DNA from: Deltaproteobacteria bacterium | Lineage (GTDB): Bacteria > Desulfobacterota > BSN033 > WVXP01 | Reading direction: 5' to 3' | Assembly (NCBI GenBank): GCA_019308905.1 | Contig: JAFDHF010000008.1 | Location: forward strand, 48,675-112,674 | DNA: 64,000 nt | Shown: one piece after another, positions 54,313 through 63,568 of the stretch | Layout: each line of letters begins with the position of its first letter | Numbering within the stretch: the first letter of the stretch is position 1 | Position numbers and translations under genes: made by a program | Notes under the pieces: model-generated | Database searches by the model: none | Told to the model about the DNA's origin: nothing | The model's input: only the letters and a program-made list of their open reading frames with translations

Positions 54313-55323
54313 ATGAAAAGAATCCTAACACTATTGATCTTCATCACCGTTTTCTGTATCGGATCTCTATCGACGGCAAAGGAGATTGAGGTTCGTTTTA
54401 CCGGCACCACAATGACTGCAGGTAACTATATGCTTGGTGTGGGCTGGTCGAACGTAATCAACAAGTATCTGCCTGGTGTCAAGATGGCCGTACTGGCCAA
54501 GGGAGGTACGACAAAACTCCTCAGGGGTATGGTGGCCGGAAAATGGGACACCGCTTACATCGGCTCGCCCCACCTGGAGTGTGCCCGCAAGGGGATACTG
54601 CTTTTCGAGAAGGAGAAGGCGTATTCAAAGGAGAGGTACTACGACCCGACCCGGGCACTCTTTGCCATCGTTACGGGTTGGTGCAATTACGTGGTACGAG
54701 CTGATTCCGGAATAAAGGTGATTACCGACCTGAAAGGCAAACGAGTTCATTTCGGGCTTCCTGGCGGGTTTGGGGGAATCATGACGCAGGGCGTTCTAAA
54801 GGCTCACGGCCTGGATCTCCAAAGAGGAGATTACAAGGCCATGTATCTCAAGACAAGCCAGGCCGTAGACCAGCTTCGCGACAAGGCAGGCCTGGATGAC
54901 GCCCTTGTGTGGGGCGGGCTGCCGCAGCCCCTGATCACCGATCTCTCCTCTAAGATCCCGGTGCGACTCGTAACCATGACAAAACAGGGATGGGAAAGAT
55001 TTCAGAGGGAATTCGTCGTGGGACCTTACACCCTTCTGAAGACCCTCACACCCGAGCGGTTGAGAGAGGCATACAGGGGCAGAGTCGTGAACACGGAACC
55101 CGTTTACACCTGGACCGTCCCCTTGATGCTCGTGGTGCGCAAGGACATGGATGAAGAGCTCGTCTACAATATCGTCAAGGTGTTCTGGGAACATCTCGAT
55201 GAGGTGAAAGGGGTTTCAAAGCAGCTCCAATCCCTCACTCTGCAAGGGGCCTTGCAGAATCTGTCTGCTCCCCTTCACCCCGGCGCCGTCAAATACTACA
55301 AAGAGGTAGGCGCCATAAAGTGA
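54313..55323 (+). CDS. TAXI-family TRAP transporter substrate-binding protein
   Basis: A 336-residue exported protein (signal peptide LTLLIFITVFCIGSLSTAKE) of the TAXI type. Typical segments are FTGTTMTAGNYMLGVGWSN, KGGTTKLLRGMVAGKWDTAY, LKGKRVHFGLPGGFGG and DDALVWGGLPQPLI. TAXI proteins deliver organic acids to TRAP permeases driven by Na+ or proton gradients. The ATG follows GAGGAGGGAGGGAG. A hairpin separates it from the fused permease gene. Confidence 0.92.
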   Translation: MKRILTLLIFITVFCIGSLSTAKEIEVRFTGTTMTAGNYMLGVGWSNVINKYLPGVKMAVLAKGGTTKLLRGMVAGKWDTAYIGSPHLECARKGILLFEKEKAYSKERYYDPTRALFAIVTGWCNYVVRADSGIKVITDLKGKRVHFGLPGGFGGIMTQGVLKAHGLDLQRGDYKAMYLKTSQAVDQLRDKAGLDDALVWGGLPQPLITDLSSKIPVRLVTMTKQGWERFQREFVVGPYTLLKTLTPERLREAYRGRVVNTEPVYTWTVPLMLVVRKDMDEELVYNIVKVFWEHLDEVKGVSKQLQSLTLQGALQNLSAPLHPGAVKYYKEVGAIK

Positions 55324-55332
55324 ACACCCAGA

Positions 55333-55360
55333 AGAGGGCGGCCTGGAGAGGCTGCCCTCT
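55333..55360 (+). terminator. Intercistronic hairpin between TAXI and permease genes
   Basis: AGAGGGCGGCC pairs with GGCTGCCCTCT (11 bp, one G-T pair) around TGGAGA, followed by the pyrimidine-rich CTTCTTCTGTTT. It is probably a partial terminator that lowers permease expression relative to the abundant binding protein. Confidence 0.6.
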
Positions 55361-55427
55361 CTTCTTCTGTTTAGCACATTGCCCTTCCTAATTGTAGGGT
55401 TCTAAGCTGACATAGCCGAGACAGGGA

Positions 55428-57335
55428 ATGGAGACTCCTCAGAAGCATCAGAAATACCTTGCCCTGAAACGACATATCGTCGAAGTGCTGGGAATATCTC
55501 TAAGCCTGTTCATTATCTTCACGATAGTAAGGGGCCAGTATTCCGTGCCCGTCCAGAGGGGCACGGTGCTCATGCTCGGAGCCGTGATGATATTTCTTTC
55601 GCGGCGCACCCTGGCAAGGTCGAGTCTCTTCTGGCTTGATGAAATCATCAGTTGGTCGGGCATCGTCGCAATGATCGGCTGCGTCTTGTATATGTACGTG
55701 GAATGGTTCGACATTTCCCAATACAGGCAAGGGATCCCCAACCGCGCGGACTTGGTCGTCTATGTCGTCACCATTCTGGTCGTATTCGAGATCACCCGTC
55801 GTGCCTCAGACCTCTCCATACCGGTTGTTGCACTCGTTTCCATCCTCTACCTGCTGCTGGGGCCTTACCTGCCGTGGATATTTCGTCATTCCTCAGTCGA
55901 CATCGTGGAAATACTCGAAGGCTCCTTCGGCATGACGGGCATCTACGGGCTCGTGCTCTCCGTCATGGCAGGCATCATCTATATCTTCCTCATCTACGGG
56001 GCCTTCCTTAGAGTATCCGGTGCCGGGGATGTGTTCGTAAAGATAGCTTACATGACCGCCGGGCGACTGCGTGGAGGTGCTGCCCAAACGGCGGTGCTGT
56101 CTTCCACGTTGTTCGGTTCGATTTCGGGGTCCGCCCCGGCCAACGTAGTGGCAACCGGCAACTTCACCATCCCCATGATGATCAAGGTCGGCTACAAGCC
56201 CGTGTACGCGGGAGCAGTGGAGGCATGCTCCTCGACGGTGGGACAGATAATGCCTCCGGTGATGGGAGTAACGGCTTTCATCATGTCCGAAATAACTGGA
56301 ATTCCCTACCTGAGGATCTGCCTGGGCTCGATGCTGCCCGCGATTCTGTTTTCCATCTCCCTCCTGATTCTGGTGTACCTCGAGGCCAAGAAAAGCGACA
56401 TCGCTCTTATTCCACGAGAGGAGATCCCTGTAGTAACCAAGGCCTTCATTCGCCAGGCCGCCATCCTCGGCTTTTCTCTCGGCACCCTTGTCTTCATGCT
56501 CATCAGGGGGCATTCGCCTGCATTCTCCTGTGTCCTCGGAATCCTCACTCTCATAATCGGGAGTCTCTTTGACAAGACCATGCGGATGACCCCGAAGAAG
56601 ATTCTCGTGGCCCTGAGCCAGGGTGCCCAAGACGGTCTTGCCCTGTTGGCCATCTGTGCTATACTGGGCATCGTTATCAATGCAATAGCTTCGACCGGCA
56701 TAGGTTTGCAGTTTTCCCAGATCATAACATCACTGGCAAAGGGCAACCTACTTGCAGCCTTGATTATCACCATGTTTTCCGCCATCGTCCTCGGCCTGGG
56801 CCTTCCCACCGTACCCACCTATCTGCTCGCTGTCTTGGTAGTGGGCCCGGCGCTGAGCAAACTCGGCATACCACTGTTACTAGCCCATCTCTTTGTCTTC
56901 TATTACGGCGTCATGGAGACTCTGACCCCACCTGTCTGCATGAGTGCCTACACGGCTGCCAGTATTTCAAAGGCAAACCCCATGCTGACCGGTTTTGTTG
57001 CCTGGCGATTCGGACTGGTCGGCTTTATGATCCCCTTTATCATGGTGTACAACCCTGAGATCAGTTTTTTCGCCGAGTCCTATCTTACGGTTCTCGTCGT
57101 ATTCTTGCTCAGTGCCGTGGGTGTCCTCGCGTGGGTGGCGGCAGAGCGCGGCTTCCTGCTTCACCACTTGAGTATGCCGTCTCGAGCCCTGTTACTACTG
57201 ATTGCCCTATCCCTCTTCTACCCCCTTTACTGGGCAAAAATCGTCGGCCTCTGTGCGTTCACCGGCATGATCTATTTTTCGTTCATGACCATGCGGAGGC
57301 GAGCATTGAGATATGGCCCTGAGAATCCAGGATGA
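55428..57335 (+). CDS. TRAP transporter permease, fused 4TM/12TM (DctQM type)
   Basis: A 635-residue inner-membrane protein with around sixteen hydrophobic helices. The small-subunit-like part is at the N terminus and the large-subunit part after it. The large-subunit signatures are visible: SSTLFGSISGSAPANVVATGN, GAVEACSSTVGQIMPPVMG, MFSAIVLGLGLPTVPTYLL and MSAYTAASISKANPM. Fused permeases are normal partners of TAXI binding proteins. It completes the importer. Its last bases overlap the open frame of the next gene, whose start is placed downstream. Confidence 0.93.
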   Translation: METPQKHQKYLALKRHIVEVLGISLSLFIIFTIVRGQYSVPVQRGTVLMLGAVMIFLSRRTLARSSLFWLDEIISWSGIVAMIGCVLYMYVEWFDISQYRQGIPNRADLVVYVVTILVVFEITRRASDLSIPVVALVSILYLLLGPYLPWIFRHSSVDIVEILEGSFGMTGIYGLVLSVMAGIIYIFLIYGAFLRVSGAGDVFVKIAYMTAGRLRGGAAQTAVLSSTLFGSISGSAPANVVATGNFTIPMMIKVGYKPVYAGAVEACSSTVGQIMPPVMGVTAFIMSEITGIPYLRICLGSMLPAILFSISLLILVYLEAKKSDIALIPREEIPVVTKAFIRQAAILGFSLGTLVFMLIRGHSPAFSCVLGILTLIIGSLFDKTMRMTPKKILVALSQGAQDGLALLAICAILGIVINAIASTGIGLQFSQIITSLAKGNLLAALIITMFSAIVLGLGLPTVPTYLLAVLVVGPALSKLGIPLLLAHLFVFYYGVMETLTPPVCMSAYTAASISKANPMLTGFVAWRFGLVGFMIPFIMVYNPEISFFAESYLTVLVVFLLSAVGVLAWVAAERGFLLHHLSMPSRALLLLIALSLFYPLYWAKIVGLCAFTGMIYFSFMTMRRRALRYGPENPG

Positions 57336-57409
57336 TCGACGAGCCCCCGGGCCCCTCGGAACCCGGCTTTCTCGGCCGGGTTACATTCCAGCATAGTGAG
57401 GAGAACAGG

Positions 57410-58087
57410 ATGGAACCTCTATCACAAGCAGAACTCAAGGCCCTTGCGGCCTGGCCCACACCGGCGGTCTCCAACGCCATCGAAACCTTTGATGTGAGGC
57501 CGAGAAATCAGGGCTTCATGTTGGGAATAAGATGCATCTTTCCCGACCTGGGCCCGATGGTGGGTTACGCCTGTACGGCCGCGATGATGGCCGACCTGCC
57601 GCCGACAGAGGAGGCCCGCAGGGTCAGGCACGCTCACTGGGACAACATACTCAGCACCCCAGGACCGAGGGTGGCGGTAATCCACGATCTCGATCAGCCC
57701 CGATGCATCGGCTCCCTCTGGGGCGAGGTCAATGCCAACAGGCACAAGGCCCTGGGATGCATAGGGGTGGTCACCGACGGCGGGGTCCGCGATCTCGACG
57801 AGGTCCACACACTGGGCTTCCATTTCTTTGCAGCCGACGTGATTCCATCGCATGCCTATTCGCACATGGTGGAGGTGGGAAAACCGGTAAAGGTAGGCGG
57901 CCTCGTGGTGAGAAACGGCGACCTGATTCATGCCGACAAGCACGGGGTCGTCGTCATACCCCATGAGATCGCCCGGGAGTTGCCTGAAGCCTGCCGGGAG
58001 TACGAACAAAGAGAACGGAGGATCATCGATTTCTGCAAGTCCCCGGATTTTGATGTTGAGAAAATGAAAACCGATTTCGACAAGTAG
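57410..58087 (+). CDS. RraA-like / HMG-aldolase family protein
   Basis: A 225-residue protein of the RraA/MenG superfamily. The conserved core reads SLWGEVNANRHKALGCIGVVT followed by DGGVRDLDEVHTLGFHFFA, with the Arg-Asp pair used by 4-hydroxy-4-methyl-2-oxoglutarate and oxaloacetate-type aldolases/decarboxylases; RNase E regulator members share the fold. The start at 57410 follows GTGAGGAGAACAGG; the frame is open from 57332. Its position between a TRAP importer and a hydroxyacid dehydrogenase favours a metabolic aldolase or decarboxylase role. Confidence 0.87.
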   Translation: MEPLSQAELKALAAWPTPAVSNAIETFDVRPRNQGFMLGIRCIFPDLGPMVGYACTAAMMADLPPTEEARRVRHAHWDNILSTPGPRVAVIHDLDQPRCIGSLWGEVNANRHKALGCIGVVTDGGVRDLDEVHTLGFHFFAADVIPSHAYSHMVEVGKPVKVGGLVVRNGDLIHADKHGVVVIPHEIARELPEACREYEQRERRIIDFCKSPDFDVEKMKTDFDK

Positions 58088-58100
58088 ACCGAACAGGATC

Positions 58101-59108
58101 ATGTCAAGAGCCAAGCGTTCTGCAAGCCAGGTGGTCATCACGGGCCCTCCCATCGCCGAGGAGGGCATGGAACTTCTCGGCAAAGAATGCAGTGTCCAGT
58201 GCATAGAACCCTACCTCCAGCCATCCGAAATCGCACGGGTGCTTCGTGACAAAAGGACGGACGGCCTTCTCGTACGAATGGGCAGAATCACCCGGGAAGT
58301 GATCGAGGCCTCACCGAATCTCAGGGTCATCGCAAAACACGGCACAGGCGTCGACAACATCGACCTAAGTGCCGCAACCGAACTCGGCATTCCCGTTCTG
58401 ATCGCGCCCTTTGCAAACTACCAGTCCGTCGCCGAACACGTCTTGGGCCTCATGCTGGCTCTCGCAAAGGACATCCCACGCCTGGACGCCAGGATCCGTG
58501 AGAGCCATTGGGACAAGCCCAACTACAGGGGTGTGGAACTCTCCGGCAAGACCCTCGGGCTGGTCGGATTCGGCCGAATAGGCCGCCGGGTGAGACAACT
58601 GGTGGCCCCTCTGGAGATGAAGGTCTCCGTGTACGATCCTTTCTTGAAACCCGATGAGGTTCCGCCCGGCGTGAGACGGGTGGAAAAACTCGAAGAACTC
58701 CTCGAATGCGCGGATATCGTGAGCCTCCACTGCCCCCTGACCCGAGAGACAAGACACCTCATCGGTGAGAAAGAGTTCAGGATAATGAAAAGGACAGCCT
58801 GGCTTATCAATACCGCCAGAGGCGAAGTTGTAGACGAGGAAGCCCTTATCGACGCCCTCAAGGGGGGAGAAATAGCCGGGGCAGGCATCGATACCTTCTC
58901 CAGCGAGCCTCCAAGGGACATCAGCGGTCTTGCCCATGCGGGCAAGACCGTGCTGACCCCCCACATAGCCGGCATCACCGAGGAATCCTTCAGGAGATTG
59001 GGTATCGAAGCGGCGAAGAACATCCTCACTATTCTCCAGGGGAGAACACCGGATAGGGAGTGCCTGGTAAACCCGGAGGTCCTTGAACATTGCTCCCACA
59101 CAAACTAG
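58101..59108 (+). CDS. D-isomer-specific 2-hydroxyacid dehydrogenase (SerA-like)
   Basis: A 335-residue NAD-dependent dehydrogenase. Substrate-domain segments (LLVRMGRITREVIEASPNLR, GTGVDNIDLSAATELGIPV) flank the NAD-binding GLVGFGRIGRRV. The catalytic Arg lies in LINTARGEVVDEEAL, the Glu in GAGIDTFSSEP, and the His in VLTPHIAGITEES. No ACT domain, so it is not a regulated phosphoglycerate dehydrogenase. It starts 13 nt after the RraA-like gene and probably oxidises or reduces a 2-hydroxy acid of the same pathway. Confidence 0.92.
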   Translation: MSRAKRSASQVVITGPPIAEEGMELLGKECSVQCIEPYLQPSEIARVLRDKRTDGLLVRMGRITREVIEASPNLRVIAKHGTGVDNIDLSAATELGIPVLIAPFANYQSVAEHVLGLMLALAKDIPRLDARIRESHWDKPNYRGVELSGKTLGLVGFGRIGRRVRQLVAPLEMKVSVYDPFLKPDEVPPGVRRVEKLEELLECADIVSLHCPLTRETRHLIGEKEFRIMKRTAWLINTARGEVVDEEALIDALKGGEIAGAGIDTFSSEPPRDISGLAHAGKTVLTPHIAGITEESFRRLGIEAAKNILTILQGRTPDRECLVNPEVLEHCSHTN

Positions 59109-59150
59109 CGAGATGAGGTGCCAAGGTATCGACGATTCAGGAGGACAACG

Positions 59151-59930
59151 ATGGAAGCGGTCAACAGGCTGAAGAAGATTCTCGACCAAGGGAAGGTCGC
59201 CCTGGGAACGGCGATTTTTTCGTACAGCCCGGCGGTCGTGGAGGCCGCAGGTTACGGCGGTTTGGATTTCCTCCGCATCGACAATGAGTACTCATGGCGG
59301 CGCGACGAGTCGATGGAACACATGGTCAGGGCTGCAACCATTGCAGGAATCACGGCGATCATTCGACACGACAAGGGGGATCACTACCTGATCAACAAGG
59401 CTCTGGAAATCGGTGCCGGGGGGATATTGATACCCGACGTCAGGACCGGAGAAGAGGTGGAACAGGCTATACAGGCGGCCAAATTCCCACCCAGGGGCAC
59501 CCGTGGATACTCGAGCATGTGCTTTTCCGGCCAATGGGGCGCAAGATCCGGCAGGGATTGGGTCGAATGGTGCGACAGCCAGCTCCTGGTGGGCATCATG
59601 GTTGAAAACGACGAGGTCATCACCAGGCTCGACGAGATCCTATCCATGGAAGGCCTCGATTTCATTCTGTTTGGACCGTCCGACTTCTCCATGTCACTGG
59701 GCCTGCGCCAACCTCAGAAAAACCACCCGAAGGTCCAAGAAGCCCTTAAAAGAACCATAGCAGTCGCCGCCAAACACAACAAGCCCGTCGGGATCGGTGT
59801 CGGCCGGCCCTGGCTCCGGGAGGCGAGGAAATACATCGACATGGGTTGTAGAATCATAGAAATCGGCAACGATGTCGCGCTTCTCAGATCAATGTGGACG
59901 AATCTTTCGGGTACAATCAAAACCCTCTAA
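59151..59930 (+). CDS. HpcH/HpaI-type class II pyruvate aldolase
   Basis: A 259-residue TIM-barrel aldolase of the HpcH/HpaI/citrate-lyase-beta superfamily. Metal ligands are the Glu in LVGIMVENDEVI and Asp in FILFGPSDFSMSLG; the Arg in TAIIRHDKGDH matches the pyruvate-binding site. The usual D-x-E-H base motif reads DNEYSW here, with Tyr instead of His. The start at 59151 follows AGGAGGACAACG. It ends the TAXI-TRAP catabolic cluster and would split a keto acid into pyruvate or a related C3/C2 unit plus an aldehyde. Confidence 0.88.
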   Translation: MEAVNRLKKILDQGKVALGTAIFSYSPAVVEAAGYGGLDFLRIDNEYSWRRDESMEHMVRAATIAGITAIIRHDKGDHYLINKALEIGAGGILIPDVRTGEEVEQAIQAAKFPPRGTRGYSSMCFSGQWGARSGRDWVEWCDSQLLVGIMVENDEVITRLDEILSMEGLDFILFGPSDFSMSLGLRQPQKNHPKVQEALKRTIAVAAKHNKPVGIGVGRPWLREARKYIDMGCRIIEIGNDVALLRSMWTNLSGTIKTL

Positions 59931-59960
59931 AGCTCTTCTGGCGTCCATTCCGAAATCTCG

Positions 59961-62213
59961 CTAGGGAGAAACGGAAGAACGGGCTTTCCCATCTTCCTCG
60001 AAAAACCCGCTGAACTTCCTGTAGAGATCCCTCAGCTTTTTTTGATAATAGCGGACGTTCTCGTCCGGGCGGCGAGGGTCCCACTCCCTGGCAAGCCTGC
60101 AGTTATCGTAGACCTGAACCCTTTCCGTGTCTCCGGTCACATAGTAGGAGACCTGGTCCCCAGGTTGATACCGTTTCTCTGATCTCAGGGCCAGTTCGTA
60201 GGAGGCACTTCGATTTCTCGAATTGTTGCGGATCTTCTCCCTGTATTTGTCGAGAGAATCCTGGAGCATCTCGGTCTTCATGAACATCTTCACGTCCCAC
60301 CGGTGGCCTGCGATCTCTTCCAGGTACCGGTGGAACAGATCGGGGATCTCCTCCTTCCGGCCGGCAAGAAGCAGATAGATCATCTCCTCGAGAAAGGCAC
60401 GCTGGAACTTCTCCAGTCCTCGAGATCTGAGGCCCGACCCCTTGATCCTGAGTTTCCCGTCATAGTCGAGAAGAGCGTAGTTCTTGATCTTGTACGAAAA
60501 CATCGCCTTGTAACGCCCCCCGTACTCGACGGTGATTCCCTCCGGCATGGAGTCCGAAAGCGCCTTGACCAGATCCTCTTCCTCTCGAGCCGTGGCGATC
60601 CCGCCTCCGGGGACAAAGTAGATGCCGTCGGTGTCGATCTCCACCACCTGGCATCCTCTGCCCCTGAGCCATTCGATCATCGACTGGAGGATCTCCCTGC
60701 CCCTTGCCGTTATCCTCTCTGCCTGATCATAATCGCTGAAATGGGCCTGGCCGTGTCCCATGTATCCATAAAAGGAGTTGATAAGGATCTTGAAGGTGGA
60801 CTGGAGAGCCTCGAAAAACCGTTTCTCCTCAACGGAGGCGGCCCGAGCGGCCATGTCCTTGGCCCGGAGCCTGAAGTCCCTGAGCACTGAGAGAAGTTCG
60901 GAGAATATGCCCAGCTCGTCCTTCCGCGGCCTTATGCCCTCTGACAACATCAGAGACGGATATAGGGATCTCACGTCACAGTAAACGACCCCCCTGGCCA
61001 CCCCCTTGAAAAATATATCCGTATAGCCACCGGCAAAGGGGCGGGCCCCTTCCAATTTCGGGATCGCACGGCCCTGCCTGAGATATTCCCGCATGAACAG
61101 GGAATCGATCTTGGCCGCATTTCCCCGGACGATAACGTTCTGGTAGGAGAGGGGAAAGATCTGCGCCTGCAAGAAGTAGCTCCTGCTCAGAAGGTCACTC
61201 AGGGCCCGCGTTTCTCGCACGTCGTCCAGGGCGTATCTGTGCAACTTCTCCGGGGAGTGGAGAAAGTGCCACGAGATCTCGTCTCCCTTGAGATAGGTCC
61301 TTTCAGGCGAAGCCAGGTCCAACTGCTTTGCGATCTGCTTCAACCCGAAGCTCTCCAGTTCCCTGGTCACCACGTCGTAGAACTGGGCCAGTATGAAGGT
61401 GTCGACCACGTGACGGCCGTACACATCCCACCTGGAATAGTTTATGGTCCTCTCCGCAATCATCACCCGAGAAGACCGGGACCTGGCCGGTCTACCCTCC
61501 CTGCCGAGCTTCAAGGCAACCCCGTGCCGCCTTGCCCTGAGGGCTATGTAGTCGAGATCGTAGTTGAAGATGTTGTGGCCCTCGATCACATCCGGATCCC
61601 GCTCCTGGATGATCTCGACAAGCTCTTCAAGCATCTCCTTCTCGGAGAGCTTCTCGCCTGAGATGATCTTCTCCCAGCCCGTGTTGTCGGAAAAAGAGAC
61701 GACGATGATACGATCGGTCTCACGGTTCGGGTTCGGGAACTCGTAACCCTCCGGGCAAAAGGTCTCGATGTCGAGCTGGAGTCTCCTGAGCTCTTCGAAG
61801 GCGAGGCCCTTGAAGAAGGTCTGCCCTGTAACCATGAGATGCTGCTGGATCGGGTCATTGAGAGAATAGACCGGCGAATCCGGATGGCCGGCAGGAAGTC
61901 CAGCCTTCCTGGAAACGGCTCTCCTCACACGGTCCATCTCGTGCCAGGAGCGGAAGGTCACCTGATAACGGTATTCCCCCGATCCCTCGAGGCTCCTCAC
62001 CTCGGCCGGGCACTCGATCCCCTCAAGGAGAGAAAGGTCCGAAAGGAGAAAAAAAGGATGAAAGGGCTGGGTCTCAGAAACGACCCGCCCGTCCTCTTTC
62101 CTGAAGACCCGGATCCGGTCCTCCCCTTCCAGCTCCATCGACACGATGCCGGGGGTCGGGTCGCATCCGAAGAGGACGCTGTTTTCTGCAAACGGAAGTC
62201 TGTCGAGTCTCAT
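59961..62213 (-). CDS. Family B DNA polymerase
   Basis: A 750-residue family B polymerase with both activities intact. Exonuclease motifs: Exo I LQLDIETFCP, Exo II EGHNIFNYDLDYI, Exo III RYALDDVRET. Polymerase motifs: A DVRSLYPSLML, B FKILINSFYGYMG, C EIDTDGIYF. Thumb residues follow. In bacteria such enzymes (E. coli Pol II and the PolB of many Desulfobacterota) act in repair or damage bypass. The start at 62213 (MRLDRLPFAEN) has GGGAGGAGA just upstream; the frame is open to 62375 but that extension lacks a ribosome site. It converges with the aldolase gene. Confidence 0.93.
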   Translation of the reverse strand: MRLDRLPFAENSVLFGCDPTPGIVSMELEGEDRIRVFRKEDGRVVSETQPFHPFFLLSDLSLLEGIECPAEVRSLEGSGEYRYQVTFRSWHEMDRVRRAVSRKAGLPAGHPDSPVYSLNDPIQQHLMVTGQTFFKGLAFEELRRLQLDIETFCPEGYEFPNPNRETDRIIVVSFSDNTGWEKIISGEKLSEKEMLEELVEIIQERDPDVIEGHNIFNYDLDYIALRARRHGVALKLGREGRPARSRSSRVMIAERTINYSRWDVYGRHVVDTFILAQFYDVVTRELESFGLKQIAKQLDLASPERTYLKGDEISWHFLHSPEKLHRYALDDVRETRALSDLLSRSYFLQAQIFPLSYQNVIVRGNAAKIDSLFMREYLRQGRAIPKLEGARPFAGGYTDIFFKGVARGVVYCDVRSLYPSLMLSEGIRPRKDELGIFSELLSVLRDFRLRAKDMAARAASVEEKRFFEALQSTFKILINSFYGYMGHGQAHFSDYDQAERITARGREILQSMIEWLRGRGCQVVEIDTDGIYFVPGGGIATAREEEDLVKALSDSMPEGITVEYGGRYKAMFSYKIKNYALLDYDGKLRIKGSGLRSRGLEKFQRAFLEEMIYLLLAGRKEEIPDLFHRYLEEIAGHRWDVKMFMKTEMLQDSLDKYREKIRNNSRNRSASYELALRSEKRYQPGDQVSYYVTGDTERVQVYDNCRLAREWDPRRPDENVRYYQKKLRDLYRKFSGFFEEDGKARSSVSP

Positions 62214-62495
62214 TCTCCTCCCAATCCACAGGCCGGGACTCGCCGCCCAAGCCCTCGGCAGACCCGCCTGGGTCTTTCGGGCTTCATCCAGGTCGGTCGG
62301 GGCCGAAAGCCTTCCACACCACTTCGAAGGCATATAAATCATATCAGAAGGATACTCTGAAAACAATTTTCCCACCCCGCCCCCGGGCAGAAAATCCCGG
62401 CGGCCGATAGGTCTGGCAAAGGGAAAGTTCCACGTGCTCCCCGAGTTTCATCAACCGTTTCCTCCCGAAGAATTAGCCCCATTCTGTCAAAAACG

Positions 62496-62524
62496 TTGAC
62501 AACTGCAGCTTCCTGTGCTATAGG
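62496..62524 (+). promoter_or_regulatory. Predicted promoter of the QueG-like gene
   Basis: TTGACA (62496-62501) and TATAGG (62519-62524) with 17-nt spacing. The -10 box is flanked by CTTCCT (62510-62515) and AGGAAG (62522-62527), an inverted repeat that could be an operator. The 380 bp between the polymerase start and this gene hold no other feature I can see. Confidence 0.5.
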
Positions 62525-62595
62525 AAGTCCTGGAAACTTTCCAATTGTAGAATTAGTCTGCACTGACAAATCGATCAAGAATCAGTGACAACGAA

Positions 62596-63507
62596 ATGGA
62601 AAAACACGTACTCTCAGAAAAGATCAGAAATCTTGCTGACACCATAGGAATAGATGCTTTAGGTTTTGCTGAGCCATCCGAATTCACAGACTATGCATTA
62701 AAAGACTCTAGAAGGCGATATCCGAATCTGTCTTTACCTGGCGCAAAAACTCTCATTATTGCCGGCATCTACATCGGTTGGCTAACTCTACCGGCTTGGG
62801 CAAATCCATGGTTTGGACGTACGAGCAGGCTTTATCTCTCAGGATTTTTCCTTGATGTTGTCAAACCCTTGGAACGGATTGTTTGTTGTTTAGAGGATGA
62901 GGGATATCAAACGATCCTTTGCGATGGTTCTAAGGAAGGAGGATCAATACTTCCATTGAAACTTGCTGCAGTAAGAGCAGGTTTAGGATGGCAAGGGAAG
63001 CATTCCTTGCTCATATCAAAAAAGTATGGAACATTTTTGGCTCTTGGAGGAATCATAACAAACGCGGATCTTGAACATAACATCAAGGTCGAACCAAACC
63101 GGTGTTACAGCTGCGACAAGTGTCAACAAGCCTGCCCGTTGGAAGCACTTGATCAGCCATATGTGTTGGATAGAAAAAAGTGCATGTCTCATCTTTTGAT
63201 GGCTGAAAATCTACCTGAAAAAGCGAAGGCCACTATGGAAAATAGAATAGGTGATTGCGAAATATGTCAAGAAGCCTGTCCCTGGAACCAAAAGCATCTT
63301 CACAATCCTCTAATAACGAAAATGACCGAAACCTTTCAAAAGAAAATCCCGGACTGGGAAGATTTATTCCATCTACCTTATCTGGTTGAACTGACAGAAA
63401 AAGGATACAGAGAAAAGTTCGGTCATCTCAACACAGGCATTCCGTATCATATATTCCATCGTAATGTTGTGATCGCAATGGAGAGAGCAAGAACGGTGAG
63501 CCCGTAG
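62596..63507 (+). CDS. QueG-like double 4Fe-4S cluster protein
   Basis: A 303-residue protein related to epoxyqueuosine reductase QueG. Two ferredoxin-type motifs are present (CYSCDKCQQACP and CEICQEACPW, with an intervening KKCMSH Cys), preceded by the RAGLGWQGKHSLLIS region typical of the cobalamin-binding QueG fold. QueG proper is ~380 residues; this is shorter and may belong to an uncharacterised anaerobic subgroup acting on another substrate. Codon use is clearly AT-richer than in all neighbours, which together with the adjacent transposase suggests recent transfer. The ending ARTVSP and its stop lie within a 15-bp tandem repeat. Confidence 0.82.
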   Translation: MEKHVLSEKIRNLADTIGIDALGFAEPSEFTDYALKDSRRRYPNLSLPGAKTLIIAGIYIGWLTLPAWANPWFGRTSRLYLSGFFLDVVKPLERIVCCLEDEGYQTILCDGSKEGGSILPLKLAAVRAGLGWQGKHSLLISKKYGTFLALGGIITNADLEHNIKVEPNRCYSCDKCQQACPLEALDQPYVLDRKKCMSHLLMAENLPEKAKATMENRIGDCEICQEACPWNQKHLHNPLITKMTETFQKKIPDWEDLFHLPYLVELTEKGYREKFGHLNTGIPYHIFHRNVVIAMERARTVSP

Positions 63508-63523
63508 GCAGTGAGCCCGTAGG
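63496..63523. repeat. Short tandem repeat between QueG-like and transposase genes
   Basis: GTGAGCCCGTAGG occurs at 63496-63508 and 63511-63523 (period 15). The first copy contains the stop codon of the QueG-like gene. It is followed by GGTCAGGTCTTGCATTGCGA, a type of sequence I associate with ends of REP-associated transposase loci. Confidence 0.65.
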
Positions 63524-63568
63524 GTCAGGTCTTGCATTGCGACATCTTGAATGCTATTATTTTCGATT

